A DNA stretch of 64,000 bases from Chryseobacterium sp. ISL-80 (GCA_018613055.1 JAGGQZ010000017.1:1-64000); one strand, 5' to 3'. Positions 1 through 8,325 are shown, counted from the stretch's first letter. Made by a program: numbers and translations. The notes: generated by a model not told the origin, from the sequence alone.

Positions 1-14
1 AATTGGCGAACCTT

Positions 15-308
15 TCAGTAGCCCTTTAGGGTTTGGTCAGTAACAAAGGCTTTCAGCCGCAGAGAAAACCACCCGTTCTCACGGGTGGTTTTTATTTTTT
101 TCTTTTGCAGCTCATCGATCAGCTGCTTCGTCCGTTTTGCATTGCCTTCGGCGAAGTTCTCCAGACGGTCCTTCAGTTCAGGGTCACCATGGATGCGCTC
201 GGCCGTGATCAAGTAGGTCCTCATCAAATCCTCTTCCATTTGGACCGAGTTTTCCAATATTTCTTCAATGGTTTCCTTTTTGCTGTCTTGGTGAAAAGGA
301 TTCTTCAT
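15..308 (-). CDS. Small hypothetical helical protein
   Basis: A 97-residue acidic and basic, apparently all-helical protein with no signal peptide or membrane segment. I do not recognise the family. The start ATG follows GGGAGG at 6 nt, so initiation is well supported. A perfect 12-bp hairpin (65-92) lies inside the last fifth of the frame, so the final residues are encoded by the terminator stem and beyond. The functional protein may therefore end near residue 75, or the terminator may have arisen inside the gene. It is the last gene of a minus-strand series starting near 6 kb. Confidence 0.6.
   Translation of the reverse strand: MKNPFHQDSKKETIEEILENSVQMEEDLMRTYLITAERIHGDPELKDRLENFAEGNAKRTKQLIDELQKKKIKTTRENGWFSLRLKAFVTDQTLKGY
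65..105. terminator. Strong rho-independent terminator, best on + strand
   Basis: Perfect arms AAAACCACCCGT (65-76) and ACGGGTGGTTTT (81-92) surround a 4-nt loop. A long T-rich tract follows on the + strand to about 105. It would stop + strand transcription entering from left of the window, and it sits inside the 3' part of the minus-strand gene 15-308. On the minus strand the tail is only TTTTCTCT, so it would work less well there. Confidence 0.75.
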
Positions 309-362
309 CTCAATCCTCCCTTTTAGATTGAAAGAAACTCTCCTTTTATCTTCGCCGGCAGA

Positions 363-560
363 TTACTTTTTATACTCTGCTTTCCTCCAGATGAAGAAAG
401 CTGTTGTCGCCAAAATCGTGGAAATCAAAGCGACGATCACCGCACCATATACACGCTCATCTTCCTGGCCATAATAACCCTCAATCGCGTTTGAGAGGGA
501 GACGACATTGACCGCAAGGAACAGGAAAATCGAGAAAAATGCTGCTCTTTTTTTATCCAT
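363..560 (-). CDS. Small two-helix membrane protein
   Basis: A 65-residue protein with two predicted membrane helices (about residues 8-24 and 38-58) joined by an acidic loop, and a basic C-terminus. The family is not recognised. Its ATG overlaps the stop of the upstream Rieske gene by 8 nt and follows GGGAGG, so the two are probably translationally coupled. The coupling suggests it is a membrane partner or assembly factor for the Rieske protein, but this is inferred only from position. Confidence 0.6.
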   Translation of the reverse strand: MDKKRAAFFSIFLFLAVNVVSLSNAIEGYYGQEDERVYGAVIVALISTILATTAFFIWRKAEYKK

Positions 561-1080
561 GCCTTACTTCCCTCCCAACTGCAAACACCTTTCCATCCTT
601 GATTTCAAGCAGGATTTTTGGAAGCTCGCGCTGCGGCGGTCCCGCCATCGGCTGCCCGCTGTCTACGTTGAAATAACCTTTGTGGCATGGGCAAAGAAGG
701 ACATTTTCCTTATGCTCGTAAAAAACAGGGCATTGCAGGTGTGTACATTTATTGTTGTAAGCGACGAATTTGTCGTCCGGTGTCCTGACCAGAATCGCCG
801 GTTCATTTTTCGTCGGGTAGTTGAAGTTCCTGGATTCACCGATTGCCAGGTCATTGACATCGGTGACTTCCACTCTCTTCACTTCACCGTTTTCATCCCG
901 CAGGAAAGTGAAAATTCCGAACGGTGTCGTCGCCAGCCCGATCGCGACGGTTGCACCAAAGGAAGCCTTCAGGAACGCCCTTCTGTTCAAATGGACGTCG
1001 TCTTTCCTGTTCAGGTTTTCGATCAGCTTGATCATATCTTTATCATCTTCATGATGGTTCTGTTTTTTATCATCACTCAT
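553..1080 (-). CDS. Tat-exported Rieske [2Fe-2S] protein
   Basis: A 175-residue ubiquinol/menaquinol-type Rieske protein. A twin-arginine motif (NRRAFLK, about residues 32-38) precedes a hydrophobic stretch that looks like a Tat signal anchor. The cluster-binding boxes are complete: C112-T-H114-L-Q-C117 and C130-P-C132-H133. It should sit on the outer face of the membrane and carry single electrons. I chose ATG at 1080 because AGGAGG lies 8 nt upstream; the TTG two codons earlier would be too close. It is not beside a cytochrome bc or b6f operon. Upstream genes encode an Mrp-like ATPase and a molybdopterin oxidoreductase cluster, so a role in that chain is inferred. Confidence 0.85.
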   Translation of the reverse strand: MSDDKKQNHHEDDKDMIKLIENLNRKDDVHLNRRAFLKASFGATVAIGLATTPFGIFTFLRDENGEVKRVEVTDVNDLAIGESRNFNYPTKNEPAILVRTPDDKFVAYNNKCTHLQCPVFYEHKENVLLCPCHKGYFNVDSGQPMAGPPQRELPKILLEIKDGKVFAVGREVRHG

Positions 1081-1098
1081 GGCCAAATCCTCCTGTTC

Positions 1099-1839
1099 CT
1101 AGAGCTGAAACCTCGCATCGATTTTTTTTGCCAGGTTCAAGTATTCCTTGAATAGCGCAGTATTTTCCGCCGCAATCGCAGGCGTCTCGCTGTTCTCATC
1201 CGCTTCCTGGATCGGCAGCCGGCCCAGCAATTCCGTGTCAAGCTGGGAAGCCAGTTCCTCGCCGCCGCCTTTTCCGAAAATATAGTACTTCTGGTCGCTG
1301 TCTTCAGGCTTGAAGTAAGACATATTCTCGACCACGCCGATGACCTCATGCTTACTCTTGATCGCCATCGCGCCGGCCCGTTCCGCAACGAATGATGCTG
1401 CTTTATGTGGCGTTGTCACGACGATTTCCTTGCTCTCTGGAAGCATCAGATGCATATCCAGCGCGACATCCCCCGTTCCAGGCGGCATATCAAGAATGAA
1501 ATAATCCATTTCTCCCCACAGCACATCCTCGGTAAAATGCTGAATCATTTTTCCAAGCATTGGGCCGCGCCAGACGATTGGCTCATTGTCCTTCACGAGA
1601 AAACCCATGGACATCACTTTAATTCCGTTCGCTTCAACCGGGATGATTTTTCCGTTAAACGTTTTTGGCTTTGTATTTATATTCAGGATTTTCGGTACAC
1701 TGAATCCATATATATCAAGGTCGATGATCGCCACTGATTTGCCGAGCTTTTGCAGTGCAAGCGCAAGATTTACTGATAATGAAGACTTGCCGACTCCGCC
1801 TTTTCCGCTCGTAACCGCCAGCACATTTCCTTTTAACAT
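1099..1839 (-). CDS. Mrp/NBP35-type P-loop ATPase
   Basis: A 246-residue ParA/MinD-superfamily ATPase. It has a deviant Walker A (GKGGVGKSS, residues 12-20), the IIDLDIYG switch and a DMPPGTGD motif, which together mark the Mrp/ApbC/NBP35 group of Fe-S cluster carriers. It lacks the N-terminal DUF59 domain found in longer Mrp/SalA proteins. The region around residues 165-180 shows no CPxC motif of the kind that binds the cluster in classical NBP35 proteins, so its carrier role is uncertain. Its position between an Fe-S/Mo enzyme cluster and a Rieske gene suggests maturation of those proteins. RBS AGAGGTG precedes ATG 1839. Confidence 0.8.
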   Translation of the reverse strand: MLKGNVLAVTSGKGGVGKSSLSVNLALALQKLGKSVAIIDLDIYGFSVPKILNINTKPKTFNGKIIPVEANGIKVMSMGFLVKDNEPIVWRGPMLGKMIQHFTEDVLWGEMDYFILDMPPGTGDVALDMHLMLPESKEIVVTTPHKAASFVAERAGAMAIKSKHEVIGVVENMSYFKPEDSDQKYYIFGKGGGEELASQLDTELLGRLPIQEADENSETPAIAAENTALFKEYLNLAKKIDARFQL

Positions 1840-1904
1840 TTAAAAGCACCTCTTTTTTGGATGGGTTATTATTCCCTACCTTATATAAAATTGGTTGAAA
1901 CCTT

Positions 1905-2045
1905 AACTGGAAAAAATCGCTGAAAATTTCCAGTTCGCTATATAATTTGGTTTTTCGCTATAAAAATCTCATTTTCGCTATATTATTTGGATTTTCGCTA
2001 TTAAAATAATTTTTTCGCTATAAAAATCTGTTTTTCGCTATTATC
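1905..2045. repeat. Phased 20-bp repeat array with leader inverted repeat (array 1)
   Basis: A 9-bp perfect inverted repeat, AACTGGAAA (1905-1913) and TTTCCAGTT (1927-1935), is followed at once by six copies of CGCTA starting at 1936, 1956, 1976, 1996, 2016 and 2036. The period is exactly 20 bp. The unit consensus is close to TTTTTCGCTATAAAAATCTG. It lies between the terminator of the Fe-S gene and the start of the mrp-like gene. Related arrays occur at 36361, 46059 and 47507. Confidence 0.85.
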
Positions 2046-2064
2046 CTTATCGGAGGAATAAAAC

Positions 2065-2112
2065 AGAGCCGGCCCTAATGAACTTAGCGCTCTTTTCCGG
2101 CCGGCTCTTATT
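2065..2112 (-). terminator. Terminator after the Mo/Fe-S operon
   Basis: Arms AGAGCCGGCC (2065-2074) and GGCCGGCTCT (2099-2108) form a GC-rich hairpin with a long loop. On the minus strand it is followed by GTTTTATT. It lies just past the stop of the Fe-S protein gene. Confidence 0.65.
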
Positions 2113-2114
2113 AA

Positions 2115-2666
2115 TTAGGACTGTGAATCAGTATAAACACCGAAGAATTCAGGCACGTAGTCCCATTTGTTGCCCTCTTGAGGCTTTTTGCCTTCGACAA
2201 GGTTCATCTGGGTGCGTTTTCTGCGCAGCTGCTGCATTTCGTCGAAGTCGATGAAGCGGATCGCTTCACTCGGGCAAACAGACGCACACATTGGCGCGAT
2301 ATCGTAGCGTGTTCTGTCATAGCACATATCGCACTTATACATTTTGTTTTTCTCGAAGTCGAATTTAGGGATACCGAATGGGCAGCCAAATGTACAGTTG
2401 CGGCAGCCGATGCACTTCTCTTCCATCGCGGAAAGCACGACGCCTTCATCCGTGATTTGAATCGCATTTGCCGGGCAGACGCGGGCACATGCCGGGTCTT
2501 TACATTGCATGCACAGCATCGGGAAGGTCTGGCGTGATTCGGTAAAATCAACATATTCTACATAGTTCCGTTCTTTTGCATCATGGTCTCCGCACTCACG
2601 GCAGGCTGCCTGGCAGGCACGGCATCCGATACAGCGTTCAAATTCAAGGTACATTATTTTATTCAT
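2115..2666 (-). CDS. Polyferredoxin-type [4Fe-4S] electron-transfer subunit
   Basis: A 183-residue DMSO-reductase-B/NrfC-type protein with four cysteine clusters. The first, CIGCRACQAAC, is near residue 12. CMQCKDPACARVCP is near 52, CIGCRNCTFGCP near 86, and CDMCYDRTRYDIAPMCASVCP near 111-131. This predicts up to four [4Fe-4S] clusters passing electrons to or from the molybdopterin subunit encoded 15 nt upstream. There is no signal peptide, so it is cytoplasmic. Start ATG 2666 follows AGGAGG at 10 nt. Confidence 0.88.
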   Translation of the reverse strand: MNKIMYLEFERCIGCRACQAACRECGDHDAKERNYVEYVDFTESRQTFPMLCMQCKDPACARVCPANAIQITDEGVVLSAMEEKCIGCRNCTFGCPFGIPKFDFEKNKMYKCDMCYDRTRYDIAPMCASVCPSEAIRFIDFDEMQQLRRKRTQMNLVEGKKPQEGNKWDYVPEFFGVYTDSQS

Positions 2667-2680
2667 AATGGCCGTTCCTC

Positions 2681-4810
2681 CTATTTAGTCAGTTTTTCAA
2701 GTTTTACAGCACAGACTTTAAATTCAGGCATCCGTGAGATTGGGTCCAGTGCCGGGCTGGTCAATTGGTTGACCGCCAGCTTTTTGCCCCAGTGATAAGG
2801 GACGAACATTGTATCTTTGCGGATTGCTTTCGTTATTTTTACCGGAGCGATCATATCGCCTCGCGGAGTGGTAAGCTTCACTCTTTCGCCGTTCTCGATC
2901 TGGTACTGGCTGGCCAGTTCAGGATGCATTTCAACGAATGGCTCAGGACATTGCTCCTTCAGGAAGTCGACGCGTCTTGTCTGGTTTCCTGAAAGGTAAT
3001 GGAATACAACACGGCCTGTAGTAAGCCAAAGTGGATATTGTTTTGACTGCACTTCTGCAGGTCCTCTGTAATCACAAACGGCGAGATTCGCTTTGCCGTC
3101 TGGTGTTTCGAATTTCTCTTTGAACATCGAAGGAGTTCCCTGATGGTCAAGTGCAGGAGCCGGCCAGAAAACACCGTCCTGTTCATCGATCTTTTCGTAT
3201 GTGACACCATAGTAATCGGCTTTGCCGCCCTTTGATGCAAGACGAAGTTCATCGAAGATTTCTCTTGGCTCGTTATATTGGAAGTGCTGGCCTTTACCAA
3301 GACGTTCAGCAATCAGGCTCATGATCTCCCAGTCTGGTTTGGATTCACCGATCGGATCCACTACTTTGCGGATGTGGATGATCCGGCCTTCGGTATTCGT
3401 CGTTGTTCCTTCATCCTCAGCCCATGTTGTTGCAGGAAGGACTACATCTGCCAACTCTGCAGTCTCAGAAAGGAAGAAATCATTTACGACTAAGAAATCG
3501 AGGTTTTCAAGCTGTTCTTGCACATAGTTGATATTTGGCGATGATACAACCGGGTTCGAGCAAATGACATGAAGTCCGCGAATCGTCTTCGCCTCCATGA
3601 GGTGGAACATTTCATAAGCAGAGACACCTGGCTGCGGCATTTCCTCCGGCTTGATGCCCCAAACTCCTGAAATATACTCAACCGCCTTAGGATCCGTAAG
3701 CTTGCGGTATCCTGGAAGCAAATCTGCTTTTTGGCCGTGTTCACGACCACCCTGGCCATTTCCCTGTCCTGTAAAAGTGGCTACTCCAGAAGCAAATTTG
3801 CCGATCTGGCCGCGCAATAATGCCATGGATGTGTAAAGACTTACGTTATCAACACCTGCTGTCTGCTGTTCCGCTCCGCGAGCGAACATTACGACTGAAC
3901 GAGGTGACTTTCCAAAGATGTGTGCAGCTTTGATGATCTTTTCAGCTGCGACACCAGTAATTTTCGATGTATATTCTGGCGTGAATTTAGCCGTCATTTC
4001 TTTCAATTCTTCGAAATTATTGCAGCGCTCCTGGACATATTCGTGATCCACATAATCATGTTTGATCAGCAAGTGCATGATTCCGTTTGCTAACGCGGAG
4101 TCTGTTCCAGGAAGAAGATCAAGGTGAACATCAGCAACCCTTGCAGTTGCGGTTTCACGCGGATCGGCAACAATGAGCTTTGCGCCTTTGTCCTTCGCTT
4201 TCCAGAACCACTGGATACTAGTCGGGTGACATTCTGCCGTGTTAGAGCCTGCCATGAAGAAGCAGTCGCTATGCTCGAGTTCCGTCCATGGAAGCGATGA
4301 TCCCCGGTCAATTCCAAGCGTCTTATTGAATCCGCCGGCAGCAGAACTCATGCAGTAGCGGCCATTATAATCGATATAACGAGTGCCCAGTCCGACACGT
4401 GCGTACTTTCCTACAAGGTAGCATTTTTCATTTGTCATCGACACGCCGCCATACACAGCGAGCGCATCCTTGCCGTATGTTCCCTGGATCTCTTTATACT
4501 TTCTTTCAATCAGATCAAGCGCTTCGTCCCAGGTTGCAGCAACGAACTTTCCATTCTTTTTGATCAAAGGTGTCTTGATGCGGTCTGGATGGTCGATCGT
4601 CTGGTACGCCGTAACCCCTTTAGGGCACATTTTCCCTCTGGTCAAAACCCAGTCATAACGCGGTTCCACACCCATGACCTTATTCGTTTTTTCATCAACG
4701 CGGATGTGCATCCCGCACTGCATTCCGCAGTAGCAGCAATGTGTTGTAACTAATTTTTCTCCTTTGCGAATCTGGTTCTTTACGCCTTCTTTAACGAGAA
4801 ACTGGCTCAT
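2681..4810 (-). CDS. Molybdopterin oxidoreductase catalytic subunit, nitrate-reductase-like
   Basis: A 709-residue bis-MGD enzyme of the DMSO reductase family. The N-terminal [4Fe-4S] motif is C25-x2-C28-x3-C32 with the last ligand at C62 (KMCPKG). The likely Mo ligand is Cys153 in RYCMSSA, the form seen in Nas/Nap nitrate reductases rather than the VCHG context of many formate dehydrogenases. The C-terminal molybdopterin dinucleotide-binding domain spans about residues 590-700. No Tat signal is present, so it acts in the cytoplasm. It overlaps the membrane-subunit gene by 20 nt and precedes the ferredoxin subunit, giving a membrane-anchor, catalytic and Fe-S set. The substrate cannot be fixed from sequence: nitrate or another oxyanion is likely, formate less so. 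Confidence 0.88.
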   Translation of the reverse strand: MSQFLVKEGVKNQIRKGEKLVTTHCCYCGMQCGMHIRVDEKTNKVMGVEPRYDWVLTRGKMCPKGVTAYQTIDHPDRIKTPLIKKNGKFVAATWDEALDLIERKYKEIQGTYGKDALAVYGGVSMTNEKCYLVGKYARVGLGTRYIDYNGRYCMSSAAGGFNKTLGIDRGSSLPWTELEHSDCFFMAGSNTAECHPTSIQWFWKAKDKGAKLIVADPRETATARVADVHLDLLPGTDSALANGIMHLLIKHDYVDHEYVQERCNNFEELKEMTAKFTPEYTSKITGVAAEKIIKAAHIFGKSPRSVVMFARGAEQQTAGVDNVSLYTSMALLRGQIGKFASGVATFTGQGNGQGGREHGQKADLLPGYRKLTDPKAVEYISGVWGIKPEEMPQPGVSAYEMFHLMEAKTIRGLHVICSNPVVSSPNINYVQEQLENLDFLVVNDFFLSETAELADVVLPATTWAEDEGTTTNTEGRIIHIRKVVDPIGESKPDWEIMSLIAERLGKGQHFQYNEPREIFDELRLASKGGKADYYGVTYEKIDEQDGVFWPAPALDHQGTPSMFKEKFETPDGKANLAVCDYRGPAEVQSKQYPLWLTTGRVVFHYLSGNQTRRVDFLKEQCPEPFVEMHPELASQYQIENGERVKLTTPRGDMIAPVKITKAIRKDTMFVPYHWGKKLAVNQLTSPALDPISRMPEFKVCAVKLEKLTK

Positions 4811-5960
4811 CGATTTTTTCCTCCTTCAAATCCTGGTCGATTCCGTAAAACTCTTCCGAACGTTTTTTACTGAAGCCTGATATATGAATTCCGTTATTTG
4901 TACTGACCGGTCCGTATGGGTTTCCTTTTGGTGATTCAAGATTCATTTGCTTCATTGCCCTCATCCTGCGGCGGCAGCCTGTGCAATAATCCGAAAGATA
5001 GGATCCGTCCGCTAACTGCAGATCAAAATTCTGGCTTTTTAAAATGGCCTGGACATCGGCGATCTGGTCGTCATTGCTGTATGGCTGTCCGCAGCTCTTA
5101 CATGATTTCGTATCCACTTTGATCACCTCTTGATAACTCATTGGTACGGCTGTAGCCAGCGGCCTGATTGGCACGTGGAACAGTTTTCCGAATGGGAAGT
5201 ACATCAGCATGATGATGACTGTAACCTGATGGATCAGCGACATGTAATGATGCATCCAGCCATCAAGGAATGTGTACATGATTGTTAAAATCAAACCTGT
5301 AACTGTTACCGATAATAAAATGATCAATGGCAGGATATCGAATTCGAATCGCTGGGTTACTTTAACATCGTAGTTCGTGATCCGTCGATAAAGGGCCATT
5401 CCGGCTCCAATCAAAACCATGATTGCCCCGATATTCAATCCGTTATAGACGATTTCAGCAAAAAGTCCGTGGGCCGCCATTGTGATGGTTGGCATGTCGA
5501 ACACGATGATCTGGTACGTTTCTGAATCGATCAAGTCGAATCGCATCCAGCCGAATGTAAGCCCGAAGGTGATCCCGAAGGAAATGATGCAGCCCCATGA
5601 AATCATCAAGTGCTGAATTCCGCGGTATAATCCGCGCTGAAAAATGAATTTCTGTAAGATAATGTTATCGATCAATGTTTTGACTAGTGCTTTTGAATTG
5701 CGTTTCATTCTTTCTTTATTAAAAAGGTTCTCAACACTTCGCTTAGCCACTCTGTTCGTCGCTTTACGCCACATCCAGAAGCTCATCCTGATTGAAAGCC
5801 CGATGGCAAATACTGCTGAAGAAATTGCATATCCCAGAAGCGCCATGTCAATATGGACAAACTTCGAAGTCGAATACCACATTGAGAAAAATAATATCAT
5901 CACAGCGACAAAGGAATACATGCTTGTTTTGGAGTAAAAGGATTTCTCGAATTTGTACAA
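4791..5960 (-). CDS. Multi-TM membrane subunit with Cys-rich tail
   Basis: About 389 residues. It has roughly six to seven predicted membrane helices with conserved-looking histidines in the later ones (HHYMSLIHQV, then KLFHVPIRP), as expected of a NarI/HdrE-like quinone-reactive cytochrome b. The soluble tail carries two cysteine pairs, CKSCG and CTGCR, about 37 residues apart, resembling a rubredoxin-like or zinc-ribbon knuckle. I chose TTG 5960 because AGGGAGG lies 8 nt upstream; the longer frame to 5996 has no such site. It is the first gene of the operon and overlaps the Mo subunit. Heme binding is inferred. Confidence 0.75.
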   Translation of the reverse strand: MYKFEKSFYSKTSMYSFVAVMILFFSMWYSTSKFVHIDMALLGYAISSAVFAIGLSIRMSFWMWRKATNRVAKRSVENLFNKERMKRNSKALVKTLIDNIILQKFIFQRGLYRGIQHLMISWGCIISFGITFGLTFGWMRFDLIDSETYQIIVFDMPTITMAAHGLFAEIVYNGLNIGAIMVLIGAGMALYRRITNYDVKVTQRFEFDILPLIILLSVTVTGLILTIMYTFLDGWMHHYMSLIHQVTVIIMLMYFPFGKLFHVPIRPLATAVPMSYQEVIKVDTKSCKSCGQPYSNDDQIADVQAILKSQNFDLQLADGSYLSDYCTGCRRRMRAMKQMNLESPKGNPYGPVSTNNGIHISGFSKKRSEEFYGIDQDLKEEKIDEPVSR

Positions 5961-6431
5961 CTTTGCTACCTCCCTATAAATCGTTTCCGATTTCAAAAAT
6001 CATCTTATCATGGAAAAACAGTCAAAAAAGGCTTAAATTGTAAACACTTTGTGAATAGTGAAAAATTGATTTGATAATGTTTTACAGCCCTAATCATCAC
6101 TGTATAACCGTTCATACCTAAATCTTAAGGGAGCAAGATTAAAAGATATGTGAAGTCCGTCACACCAATATAAGTGGACACAAAATCGTAATAAATTTGT
6201 GCGGGAGTTAACAATCTGGCACCAGCAAGATGGCAGGAAGGCGATTTGAAGAATCTGTTTTAATGGACATATACCGTTCTGCTAGTTCAGTCGAGGTAAT
6301 AGCAGTAACGAGTGCCATACCCACCCCATTTAAAAATTGCCAAAATGGATTGCTAATCTAAGTTGAGTTATTAGTAGCCAGGCAAAGTTTTCCTTATACT
6401 AGAACTATCAAGCCAAGAAAGGTTGGGAGTT
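5961..6431. other. Divergent intergenic region, no gene
   Basis: This 470-bp AT-rich stretch separates the minus-strand redox operon from the + strand oxidoreductase and must hold both promoters. No convincing ORF is present. An 11-bp sequence AAGTGGACACA (6172-6182) also occurs at the left edge of the IS3-family copy near 46.17 kb and could be a fossil insertion-sequence end, but it is too short to claim. No -10/-35 pair stood out. Confidence 0.4.
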
Positions 6432-7421
6432 ATGGACAATTTCAAAGCTTTTATGGTGAACAAAACGGAACAAGATTTTTCGGCCGAAGTGAAGACGATC
6501 ACATTGGAGGATCTTCCTGAAGGAGATGTGCTGATCAAGGTGGCGTACTCCAGTGTCAACTATAAGGACGGGCTGGCGAGCATTCCGAATGGCAAGATTG
6601 TCAGATCCTATCCTTTCATCCCTGGAATCGACCTTGCCGGTACAGTTGTCTCTTCTGATGACAGCCGCTTCAATGAAGGAGATGAAGTGATTGCGACCAG
6701 CTATGAGATAGGGGTTTCCCACTATGGCGGATACAGCGAGTATGCGAGGATTCCGGGGGACTGGATTGTCCCGCTGCCTGAAGGTCTTTCATTGAAGGAA
6801 GCGATGGTTTACGGAACTGCCGGTTTTACGGCAGCCTTATCTGTCCACCGACTGGAAGAAAACGGCCTGACTTCTGAAAAAGGGAAAGTCCTTGTGACAG
6901 GAGCAACCGGCGGTGTTGGAAGTGTCGCCGTGGCGATGCTAGCAAAGCGTGGCTATTACGTCGTAGCGAGCACAGGGAAAGAATCAGAGCATGAATACCT
7001 TCAAAAAATTGGCGCCTCAGATATCATCAGCCGCGAAGAGTTAGTCGGGGAAAAGATCAAGCCTTTAGATAAGCAGCTATGGGCAGCGGCCGTCGACCCG
7101 GTTGGCGGCAAGACATTGTCGGCAATCCTCAGCAAGCTCGAATACAACGGTTCAGTCGCAGTCAGCGGCTTGACTGGCGGAACAGATGTCCCAGCAACGG
7201 TGTTCCCGTTCATCCTCAGGGGAATCAATCTCCTTGGCATTGATTCCGTTTACTGCCCGATGGAAACGAGAAAGCTTCTATGGCAGCGAATGGCCACGGA
7301 CTTGAAGCCGGAGGGACTGCTGGAAGCCATCAAAAATGAAGTATCATTAGAAGAATTGCCAGGCGTCCTTACCAGCATCTTAAAAGGCGAGAACCGCGGC
7401 CGAACGGTTGTGAAGATGTAA
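6432..7421 (+). CDS. YhfP/YhdH-family quinone oxidoreductase (acryloyl-CoA reductase type)
   Basis: A 329-residue zinc-independent medium-chain dehydrogenase. It has the N-terminal GroES-like domain (SSVNYKDGLA near residue 42) and a Rossmann fold with VLVTGATGGVGSVAVA near residue 155, which binds NADPH. Proteins of this group reduce quinones or enoyl thioesters such as acryloyl-CoA. The length is normal. I chose ATG 6432 because AAAGG lies 9 nt upstream; TTG 6423 overlaps that site. It is a single gene followed by a strong terminator. Confidence 0.88.
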   Translation: MDNFKAFMVNKTEQDFSAEVKTITLEDLPEGDVLIKVAYSSVNYKDGLASIPNGKIVRSYPFIPGIDLAGTVVSSDDSRFNEGDEVIATSYEIGVSHYGGYSEYARIPGDWIVPLPEGLSLKEAMVYGTAGFTAALSVHRLEENGLTSEKGKVLVTGATGGVGSVAVAMLAKRGYYVVASTGKESEHEYLQKIGASDIISREELVGEKIKPLDKQLWAAAVDPVGGKTLSAILSKLEYNGSVAVSGLTGGTDVPATVFPFILRGINLLGIDSVYCPMETRKLLWQRMATDLKPEGLLEAIKNEVSLEELPGVLTSILKGENRGRTVVKM

Positions 7422-7425
7422 AAAA

Positions 7426-7466
7426 ACAGCCCGAATCCAGTCAATAACTGGGTCCGGGCTGTCTTT
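7426..7466 (+). terminator. Terminator after the YhfP-like gene
   Basis: Arms ACAGCCCG-aat-CCAG (7426-7440) and CTGG-gt-CCGGGCTGT (7448-7462) form a long hairpin followed by CTTTC. A-rich sequence on the other side would let it work on both strands. Confidence 0.75.
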
Positions 7467-7483
7467 CATCCAAATTAATTTAG

Positions 7484-7611
7484 TACTGTGCTGCAAGTTT
7501 TCTGAATCTAGTTTTTAACTTTGTGCTGCAAGCTCCTGTGATTCTACTTTTTAACTTTGTGCTGCAAGCTCCTCTGAATCTACTTTTAATTTTATATCGC
7601 AAGCTCCTCTG
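7484..7611. repeat. Four ~36-bp tandem copies of the adjacent gene's 3' end
   Basis: Read on the minus strand, the last codons of the histidine phosphatase gene, TCAGAGGAGCTTGC, recur downstream at a 35-36-bp period. The GCAAG cores on the + strand are at 7493, 7528, 7564 and 7599. Each unit spells roughly S-E-E-L-A-A-Q-S followed by TAA. The fourth, most distal copy is the most decayed. The copies lie beyond the functional stop codon. Confidence 0.85.
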
Positions 7612-8221
7612 AACTGACTTTTGCCAGATGACCACAGTCATTCAGGAACAGCACTGCTTTTTTCCCGTTTTCATTCACTTTCAGTAAATGGATTCCTGTG
7701 TCTCCTGTCGGGAAATAAATATCATTGGATACAGGCAGGTTCAAAAATGACCTCAGAAGATTGGAGATCATACCGCCATGGGAGACAATCGCGATTCGCT
7801 CCCTGCCCTCACTCTCAGCAAGAATCCTGGAAAAAACCGTCTGGGCCCGGAAGCGGAATTGAAGCTCGGATTCTCCTTCCTCGATCGGAACATGCGGCTT
7901 CCTTCCGCCCTCCGGTTCGGGATAGCGCAGCTTGGCCTCGGCAAAGGGCAGCCCTGCCAAAACTCCATTATTGAATTCTCTTAATTCATCATCTTCAATC
8001 ACCGCAATCCCGGTTTCGCTGCTGAGGATTTCGGCTGTCTCCCTTGCTCTTTTCAATGTGCTCGCCCAGATCACTTCCGGCATATATTTTTCTTTGACGA
8101 CTTTAGCCATCTCCCTTGCCTGCCTGCGGCCGTGTTCCGTCAGGAGCAAATCGGCTCGCCCTTCATGCACCTGCAAGATATCCCCTTCAGATTCACCATG
8201 CCTGATCAAAAGAATTTCCAT
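7592..8221 (-). CDS. Histidine phosphatase family protein (phosphoglycerate mutase-like)
   Basis: A 209-residue branch-1 histidine phosphatase. The catalytic LIRHGES motif (residues 5-11) supplies the phospho-acceptor His8. A later arginine (STLKRARETAE) and SHGG near residue 147 supply the other pocket residues. The substrate cannot be read from sequence; relatives include PhoE/YhfR-type phosphatases and cobalamin CobC. The start is ATG 8221. The 3' end has been copied in tandem downstream (7484-7611). Confidence 0.85.
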   Translation of the reverse strand: MEILLIRHGESEGDILQVHEGRADLLLTEHGRRQAREMAKVVKEKYMPEVIWASTLKRARETAEILSSETGIAVIEDDELREFNNGVLAGLPFAEAKLRYPEPEGGRKPHVPIEEGESELQFRFRAQTVFSRILAESEGRERIAIVSHGGMISNLLRSFLNLPVSNDIYFPTGDTGIHLLKVNENGKKAVLFLNDCGHLAKVSSEELAI

Positions 8222-8300
8222 ACCCTCACCCTTTGTTAATCTTTTACCTAATCAATTCTCCACTGCTCGCCAAAACCCCTTTTACATCAAAAGAAAAAAA

Positions 8301-8325
8301 GACCCGCACTCATTGTGCGAATCTT
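8301..8325 (-). terminator. Terminator of the two-gene exporter operon
   Basis: On the minus strand GATTCGCAC and GTGCGGGTC pair around AATGA and are followed by TTTTTTTC. It sits 10 nt past the stop of the gene starting at 8777. Confidence 0.75.

Noticed and set aside
6030-6075. Rex or Fnr operator upstream of the Mo operon (TTGTGAATAGTGAAAA)
   Set aside because: Only one half-site matches; the dyad is too imperfect.
6165-6190. Fossil IS3-family end
   Set aside because: Only an 11-bp match to the IS edge near 46.17 kb and no transposase remnant.
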